From: Boletus sp. NGJ
Lineage: Eukaryota > Basidiomycota > Agaricomycetes > Boletales > Boletaceae
DNA: 64,000 bases
Direction of reading: 5' to 3'
Assembly (NCBI GenBank): GCA_019096195.1
Contig: JAGTXK010000073.1
Coordinates: forward strand, 62,001-126,000
Shown: piece after piece, positions 58,498 through 64,000 of the stretch
How positions within the stretch are numbered: the stretch's first letter is position 1
How the letters are laid out: every line of letters begins with the position of its first letter
The notes under the pieces: model-generated
Seen by the model: only the letters and a program-made list of their open reading frames with translations
Database searches by the model: none
What the model was told of the DNA's origin: nothing
Made by a program: the position numbers and the translations under genes

Positions 58498-59481
58498 TGT
58501 TACGTCCTGGTAACAATAGTGACACGTTCCCGTATAATCCCAACACCTGTTGGATTACCGGACTAGCAGGCTTAGGGAAGAGATTACTTAACCCTCTGAG
58601 GCCCAAATACCCTCAGACTGGGGACCACTGCTAGCTTTACCGTAGAGCGCTTTGTTACCTCTACGGGCCGATGGCGGAGTCTCGGTCTTGCGGTGCCGGT
58701 GTCTTGGTTTCCCGGTCTACTGTGCCGGTGGCGGAGTCCCGGTCTTGCGGTGCCGGTGTCTTGGTTTCCCGGTCTACTGTGCCGGTGGCGGAGTCCCGGT
58801 CTTACTGGGTCAGTGGCGGAGTCCTGACCTAACGACGACCAACACCCGTTGGTCGTTGGAGCTGCCGAAGCTTTAGGAGCCGGTTACGGCAGCGATGGCG
58901 CACAAGTGCGAAGTGATGAGGAAGATGATCACGAGCACGAAGGCGAGCACCTCCAGAACGCGAGAGAAGGCTTCTGAGGTGAAGTGGAACCTTTAAGCGG
59001 GAGAAGCGGGCTTGTTAGATTACACGGGAAGATGTGTAGATCTAGGTTAGAGTTACATGAAGGGCCCACGTCCCTATTTATAGGCCTTACCCCTCTAGGG
59101 CAGGCTTCGTGACGAATATAGTAATATCTAGTCTCAGACAAGAGATTACTATAAGTGGATCTAGGCATGAATCTAGAATGGGAAGGTAGGAATACTAGGC
59201 TATGCGCGAGAGAGCATAGCCGAGGAGGCAATGTCTATTGATCGGATCAAGAAAGAGAAAGGCATGTATCAGTGAAATAGAGCGGCAGTGTCCATACCAA
59301 ACGGGTAGGTTCTTGAAAAGGAAGTTATGAGTAACTTCCTAGAACAGTAGTTCCGAATGGGGCGATGCCTGAGTGGGTGTCGCGGGGGAATCCCTGGTCA
59401 GAGTCGAAGAAGAGATCGTCCCATAGTCCTACGGGCGGAGAAGGAAGGGGAAAAGAGGTATCCCCTTCGGTAACCGTAACA
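58498..59481 (-). mobile_element. Solo LTR of an LTR retrotransposon
   Basis: A 984-bp insertion bounded by TGTTACG and CGTAACA, the usual TG..CA ends inside a longer terminal match. It is flanked by identical 5-bp target duplications, AACAG (58493-58497 and 59482-59486). No internal coding region is present, so it is what remains after recombination between two LTRs. A TATAAATA box on the minus strand (59082-59075) suggests that orientation. CpG is frequent, unlike in the surrounding Helitron, which points to an insertion younger than the decay of its host. The superfamily cannot be fixed from the LTR alone. Confidence 0.88.
58669..58820. repeat. 57-bp tandem repeat inside the solo LTR
   Basis: Two nearly identical 57-bp units starting GGTGGCGGAGTCCCGGTCTT are followed by two partial, shorter ones. 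They are GC-rich and lie near the plus-strand start of the LTR. Such arrays in LTRs are often in the transcript leader or promoter region. Confidence 0.8.
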
Positions 59482-60735
59482 AACAGAGTACCTGAAATAT
59501 CAAAAAGGTATGACCTCAATCATCAGCTTCTTCAGCAAGCATCTCTGATCATTTGGGATGAAGCAGGTTCACAGCATCATCATGTGGTGGAGGCTGTGGA
59601 TCGCACTCTGCATTGATCTTCTCAATTGAGACCAACCATTTGGAGGAATTACTATTCTGTTTGGTGGAGACTTCAGGCAAATTCTTCCTGTTATTCAGCA
59701 TGGCCTCAAGAGAACAGATTGTCCCTGCTACCCTCACACACTCCAACCTTTGGGCAAACATGACCAGCCACTATCTCCTTTCAAAATATGTGGCCTTGCG
59801 CCAGGATCCTGAATCTGTATCACTGGGCACAGCAACTGCTTCACATTGGAGTTACTGAGGGAGATGTGATCCTACCTGAACACATGCGCTGTGGTGATGA
59901 CATGCAATCCTTCATCAATGCCATCTACTCTCAACTGCTTGCCAGAAACCAAGGCCAACCTCTTCCTGACCAGTACTTCTTGAGATCGTACCATTCTTGC
60001 TCCTAGAAATGTTCAAGTCCATGAGATTAACTCCAATATCCTCAACTCTGTTGCACCTCAGGAAAAGATGACCTACCTCAGTGCAGACTCTACTACTGAT
60101 AGAGAGTATGACTATGTCCAGCCAGAAGTCCTCCACACTTTCAATCCCTCTGGCTTTCCACTTCATCAACTAGAGCCCAAGAATGGAGTGCCTCTCATGT
60201 TGTTGCGCAATCTGGATCCCATCCATGGTCTCTACAATGGTACTCGCCTAAGGCTTATCAGATCCACAAGGCACATCCTGGAGTGCCGTGTGTTGAGTGG
60301 AGAAGCCAATGCCAAAATGTCAATGATGTGGTCTTTATTCCTCGCATGGCTCTTGACAGTGGTATGGAGGATTCCCCTGTTCCATTCCATCAGTTGCAAT
60401 TTCCTGTCCACCTGGCCTATGCTATGACCATCAACAAGTCACAAGGACAGACACTAAAACATGTTGGTATCAACTTGAGGCCACCTGTTTTCTCTCATGG
60501 ACAGCTATATGTGGCACTTTCACGTTGTACCCATCCTAGGAACATCAAGGTTCTATTTCCTGAGGATCAAGAAGATATCAAAGTTACAAATGTAGTTTGG
60601 AGTGAAGTATTTAGAAACTTGGAAATATGATTTGTACTATACTTTGTAAGAACTTTGCTGTTTAACTTGAAGAAGGAAACATATACTTTGAGATTTCAAC
60701 AAAATTAAAGAACTTTTAACAAACTTGCAAGATTG

Positions 60736-60825
60736 TGCTGAAGGCACAACAGCATGAATGAACTCTATCCAACAAAACTCGCATGATTGTGCCGAAGGCA
60801 CAGCAGCCTGGGTGAAAGTCGCTAG
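60736..60825 (+). terminator. Helitron 1 3' end: two hairpins and CTAG
   Basis: GTGCTGAAGGCAC (about 60736-60748, imperfect stem) and GTGCCGAAGGCAC (60789-60801, 5-bp perfect stem, GAA loop, extendable by T-A) precede the terminal CTAG at 60822-60825. The second hairpin is at a position typical for the Helitron rolling-circle termination signal. Confidence 0.85.
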
Positions 60826-62088
60826 TCTACAAAGTGAGCAGACAATGTGTGGGAACTCTCACTGATGAACACTCATCTGACGACTATTTTGCTTTTTTCA
60901 GCTATTTCAGCTATTTCGCTAACTAATTCAGTTGTTCCTTTTTTGTAATCAAAAACCATGTGGCTCACCTGCCCACTTGCCCGGCACGAGAAGCCGTGAC
61001 CTATCCACTGCCCAGTAGCACAGCCACAGCCCGCTTGATTCCCTGCAATTGATCCCGTGGCCGTTTCAACTGTTTCAACTGATAATGACTGATCTCTGTC
61101 TTGCTCCTCCACCACTCTCTCTCTCTGCAAACTCTGCAGATTCCTGCTCTCCTCTCATATCTTTGCTGCTTTCCCATGCGATCCACAGCGTTAAGTGGTG
61201 CCTTGGGTCATTACCTAAGATTTCATTTTCCTGTTCCCTTGCTGCCTTTAGAGGAGCCCCTTGGAAGGGCAGAATTACATTTCAATTGTTGTGATTTCAT
61301 AGTCCTCTCCCTTGAGGGTGATTAGTCCACACTGGGGTTGTGCCTGGTTTGTGAGGGACAACTGGGAGCAACTGTGGTCACGCAGTCCCAGGCTGAGTCT
61401 ACATAAAGTATATAACTACATAGTGTATATACATTCTTTGGCTAGGATAAGGATAGTCCAGGTTGGCTATTGACTGGATATCCTTCTGGAAAAGTGTCAA
61501 GGGAACCTTTTCTGTAAGTTGAGGCTGGATTTGCCTGGTCAAAGTCTGATTCTGACATATAATACCAGATCCACTTTTACATTGTCTGTATATCTCAAGA
61601 ATGAAGTTTGCTAACTGTTGTGATCAATGTAAGTGATATGTGTAGTTTATATTCTGTATATAGTGTCATTAATGTTTCAATTCAATGTTAGGGCTTCACC
61701 TCCAACATCACCTCAGTGTGCATGGAGTGCTGCTCGCCAGACTGAATGTGACCAACATCAAATTGGCTTTCCTTCCTCCTGTCATTGTCCATGTTCTCCT
61801 CCTCAAAATATGCCTCAGAACATCCATAATGCTTTAATGGTATGTTGTCATATGTTTATTGTGTGTATAATATGAATAGTATATTGATTGAGTTTTTCAG
61901 CATCATCCTCCTATGCCTGTAGATCTATATCCAGGCATACCACGTCATTTAATTGAGCGTCATGATGTTCAAAGAATGCGCCATCTACATTCACCATCAC
62001 CTCCATCTATGTTTTCTGCTGGTTCTTATTCTGTCCCAGCAATATCTTATTCCAATCAGCCATGGATATTCACTATCTTCATTAAAAC

Positions 62089-62919
62089 ATGCGCCTTGGC
62101 CAAGATCCTGAGTCAGACCAATGGGCACAACAGCTTCTTCACATTGGTGTAACTGATGGAGATCTCATACTTCCTGAACATATGTGTTGTGGTGATGACA
62201 TGGCTTCCCTCATCAATGTCATATACTCTCTACTCCTTACTGGAAATCAGCAGCTTCCTGATCAGTACTTTCTGGATTGTACAATTCTCAATCCTAGAAA
62301 TATCCAGGTCCATGAAATCAATTCCACTATTCTTAACTCTGCAGCACCTCAAGAAAAGTTCACCTATCTTGGTGCAGATTCAGTGACTGATCAGAAATAT
62401 AACCATATTCTACCAGAGGTTCTCCACACTTTCAATCTCTCTGGGTTTCCTCTTCACAAACTGGAACTGAAGATTGGTGCACCACTTATGCTATTATGCA
62501 ATCTGGATCCCATTCATGGTCTTTATAATGGAACTCACTTGAGACTGCTTAGATCTACTTGCAGGGTCTTGGAGTGCCATGTATTAAGTGGAGATGGTGG
62601 TAATAACGCTAACAATGTGGTTTTGATTCCTAGATTGGCCCTTGACTCTGGTTTGGAAGATTCTCCAGTTCCATTTCGTCGCTTCCAATTCCCCATGCAT
62701 TTGGCCTATGCTATGACAATCAATAAGGCTCAAGGTCAAATAGTGAAGCATGTTGGTCTCAATTTGAGCACTTCTGTTTTCTGTCATGGACAACTTTATG
62801 TAGCACTTTCACATTGCACTTATCCCAGAAACATTAAAGTACTTTTTCCTGATGATCAACAAAATACCAAAACCACAAATGTAGTTTGGAATGAAGTATT
62901 TAGAAACTTGGAACTTTGA
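62089..62919 (+). CDS. Helitron 2 helicase C-terminal remnant
   Basis: A 276-codon open frame matching only the last part of Pif1-like Helitron helicases: LGQDPESDQWAQQLLHIGVT, LILPEHMCCGDDMASLI, the LNAAAPQEKF-like stretch, GFPLHKLELKIGAPLMLL, HGLYNGTHLRLL, YAMTINKAQGQIVKHVG and [19 protein letters not shown], ending FRNLEL. Walker A and B are absent, so it cannot be an ATPase. It lies in frame without stops, which is notable in a deleted copy, and its ATG at 62089 sits at the deletion join. It probably survives by chance or because the copy is young compared with Helitron 1, where this segment is frameshifted. Confidence 0.85.
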   Translation: MRLGQDPESDQWAQQLLHIGVTDGDLILPEHMCCGDDMASLINVIYSLLLTGNQQLPDQYFLDCTILNPRNIQVHEINSTILNSAAPQEKFTYLGADSVTDQKYNHILPEVLHTFNLSGFPLHKLELKIGAPLMLLCNLDPIHGLYNGTHLRLLRSTCRVLECHVLSGDGGNNANNVVLIPRLALDSGLEDSPVPFRRFQFPMHLAYAMTINKAQGQIVKHVGLNLSTSVFCHGQLYVALSHCTYPRNIKVLFPDDQQNTKTTNVVWNEVFRNLEL

Positions 62920-63080
62920 TTCAATTGTACTATAGTTGTATGACATGTAACAGAGTATATTGTTTTGAAATGAAAGTACTAGAATGAATTCTTTACTCCT
63001 TTGAAACTAAAAATTACAACTGCTGTATTCAAGATTCACATCCTCTGAAAAACACAAATACCAAATCCAAGTGCAGTGCC

Positions 63081-63209
63081 AAAGGCACGAAGCAAGAATT
63101 CACATTTACCCCCCAAAAAATAGCAATTACTGAATCCAAGTGCAAGTGCCGAAGGCACGAAAGCGAGGATTCACTGGTCCCCCCCCCTGTTGGGCCGAAG
63201 GCCCAACAG
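63081..63209 (+). terminator. Helitron 2 3' hairpin cluster
   Basis: Three hairpins with related loops: GTGCCAAAGGCAC near 63078-63090, GTGCCGAAGGCAC near 63147-63159 and a 10-bp perfect stem CTGTTGGGCC / GGCCCAACAG with a GAA loop at 63187-63209. The last is the strongest and the likely termination signal. Confidence 0.75.
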
Positions 63210-63262
63210 CGAGCCACCGGCTTGTCTTAAACTGAGTGGCCAACGTCGGACCTCCAAACTTA

Positions 63263-64000
63263 CCTGTCGCCTCTTTTGCCTCTCTTGGCTTTCTCAGTAG
63301 TGCAGCTTAGTTCGCTTACCTTACAAATCAATACATTTTGCCATGTGGCTTGCCTCCCACTTGCCTCCCCCACCATCTATTTACCAGCCTGACTGACCGT
63401 AACACAGCCACAGTGTGAGCATGTGAAATCAACTGATCACTATCCAATCACCATCTTTCCCCTCAACTCGAGACAACTCTCTCAATTCCACACCTCCTCT
63501 CACATCTTTTATCGCTCTACCATGCAATCCACAGCATTAAGTGGTGCCTCAGGTCATTACCTAAGATTTTGTTTTCTTTTTCCCTCGCTGCCTTTAAAGG
63601 AGCCCCTTGAAAGGGCAGAATTGTGTCTTGATTACATAGTGTTTTTTTAGTCCTCTCCTTTGAGGGTGATTAGTTCACGCTGGGGTTGTGCCTGGTTTGC
63701 AAAGAACAACTGGAAGCCACTGTGGTTGCATAGCCCCAGGCTGAGTCTACGTAAAGTAACTATCTTTACTATATACATATATATACTTTGGTTAGGACAA
63801 GGATAGTCCAGGTTGGCTGTTGACTGGATATTCTTCTGATAAAATGTGACTTTGTGTTTGATGTAAGCAATCCACGCAGCCTTCTTTTATGTAGTGTAAT
63901 TGATGTTTCACTTTAACATCAGGGCTTCTCCTCCAACTTCTCCTCAACGTGCATGGAATGCTGGTCGCCAGGCTAAACGTGACCAGCGTCAAATTGGCTC
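63263..64000 (+). mobile_element. Helitron 3, 5' part (runs off the window)
   Basis: From about 63263 the sequence follows the 5' leader of Helitron 2: the CTTTTGCC region, CCATGTGGCTTGCC, the CAATCCACAGC(A)TTAAGTGGTGCC stretch, GGAGCCCCTTG, and at 63921 the same SPPTSPQRAWNAGRQ coding block. The exact 5' terminus was not fixed, since no clean A^TC start is visible. It continues beyond base 64000. Confidence 0.8.

Larger units (their letters stand above)
57761..60630 (+). pseudogene. Helitron 1 Pif1-like helicase, disrupted
   Basis: The helicase that unwinds DNA during rolling-circle transposition. The 5' part (57761-58497) has LNPQQSALYHAVMNSV and a Walker A of GGGCDKTY, where the Gly before Lys is replaced by Asp, likely abolishing ATP binding. 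It is cut by the solo LTR. The 3' part resumes at 59482 with Walker B LIIWDEA, EAVDRTLH, and, after a frame change near 59820, VILPEHMRCGDDMQSFI, then [12 protein letters not shown]-like motif V/VI sequence with [17 protein letters not shown] and [19 protein letters not shown]. It ends at 60630 with FRNLEI. Not functional. Confidence 0.88.
52720..60825 (+). mobile_element. Helitron 1 (rolling-circle transposon), interrupted by a solo LTR
   Basis: The element starts TCTGACACTTTT directly after an A and ends CTAG directly before a T, the expected A^T target with 5'-TC and 3'-CTRR termini. A GTGCCGAAGGCAC hairpin (60789-60801) lies 20 bp before the CTAG, with a related hairpin at about 60736-60748. 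Inside are a Gln-rich region, a Helitron N-terminal domain, a HUH Rep nuclease and a Pif1-type helicase. The helicase is split by the LTR at 58498-59481. At least two in-frame stops (55494 and 55687 regions), a frameshift near 59820 and a Walker A change indicate a dead copy. CpG is strongly depleted. Confidence 0.93.
60876..63240 (+). mobile_element. Helitron 2, internally deleted
   Basis: Begins TCTGACGACTATTTT after an A at 60875, only 50 bp past the end of Helitron 1, in the same orientation. It keeps the 5' leader (61100-62080), including the SPPTSPQCAWSAARQ and GIPRHLIERHDVQRM coding blocks that also occur in Helitrons 1 and 3. It then jumps straight into the helicase C-terminus, so the Rep and most helicase motifs are missing. 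The 3' end is marked by hairpins at 63081, 63144 and 63187-63209, but no exact CTRR was fixed; candidates lie at 63215-63240. Confidence 0.85.

Noticed and set aside
58669-58820. Possible CRISPR-like repeat array
   Set aside because: Repeats are directly adjacent without unique spacers, lie in a retrotransposon LTR and the host is eukaryotic.

Overview
This window is nuclear DNA from a filamentous basidiomycete, most likely an Agaricomycete. Host genes are split by many introns of about 40-80 bp. Several protein families are typical of mushrooms: a WD40 family with a disordered tail, a DUF6729-like AT-hook protein, a wax-synthase-like acyltransferase, and KDZ and Helitron transposons. The WD40 sequences recall families I remember from Boletales, but that placement is an inference.

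Layout. 1-5120 is transposon: a large palindrome (1-812) leads into a decayed KDZ DNA transposon (about 414-4213), followed by AT-rich DNA with short repeats. 5138-14275 holds three related WD40 loci in tandem: A is a truncated stub, B looks largely open, C carries frameshifts. 14276-20675 is gene-poor, with a tandem pair of small unknown paralogues and a decayed quinone-oxidoreductase-like gene. 20676-29224 holds a head-to-head DUF4604/F-box pair and a 1255-residue GATA factor. 32759-37485 is compact: MBOAT/wax-synthase-like enzyme, SDHAF3 (Acn9), cyanase and a disordered unknown protein. 37215-39512 and 49332-51470 are inverted copies of one segment, each with an apparently complete DUF1479 gene; between them lie the AT-hook protein, Hus1 and a divergent beta-tubulin. 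52720-64000 is a tandem array of three Helitrons, the first interrupted by a solo LTR.

Functional themes. The host genes are mostly unrelated housekeeping and regulatory functions: mitochondrial complex II assembly, cyanate detoxification, the 9-1-1 DNA-damage clamp, microtubules, ubiquitin ligase adaptors and transcription. No convincing gene cluster for a single pathway is visible.

Main unusual signals: (1) a palindrome whose arms differ almost only by C:G to T:A changes on one side; (2) marked CpG loss in KDZ and Helitron DNA but not in the solo LTR nested inside; (3) a near-identical inverted duplication bracketing about 9.8 kb of essential genes; (4) a beta-tubulin gene with three apparent GC-AG introns and exons of 9 and 12 nt; (5) Helitron 3' ends with repeated hairpins sharing a CCGAAGG core. 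Exon joins were read by eye from splice signals and protein similarity from memory; no alignment or search was run.
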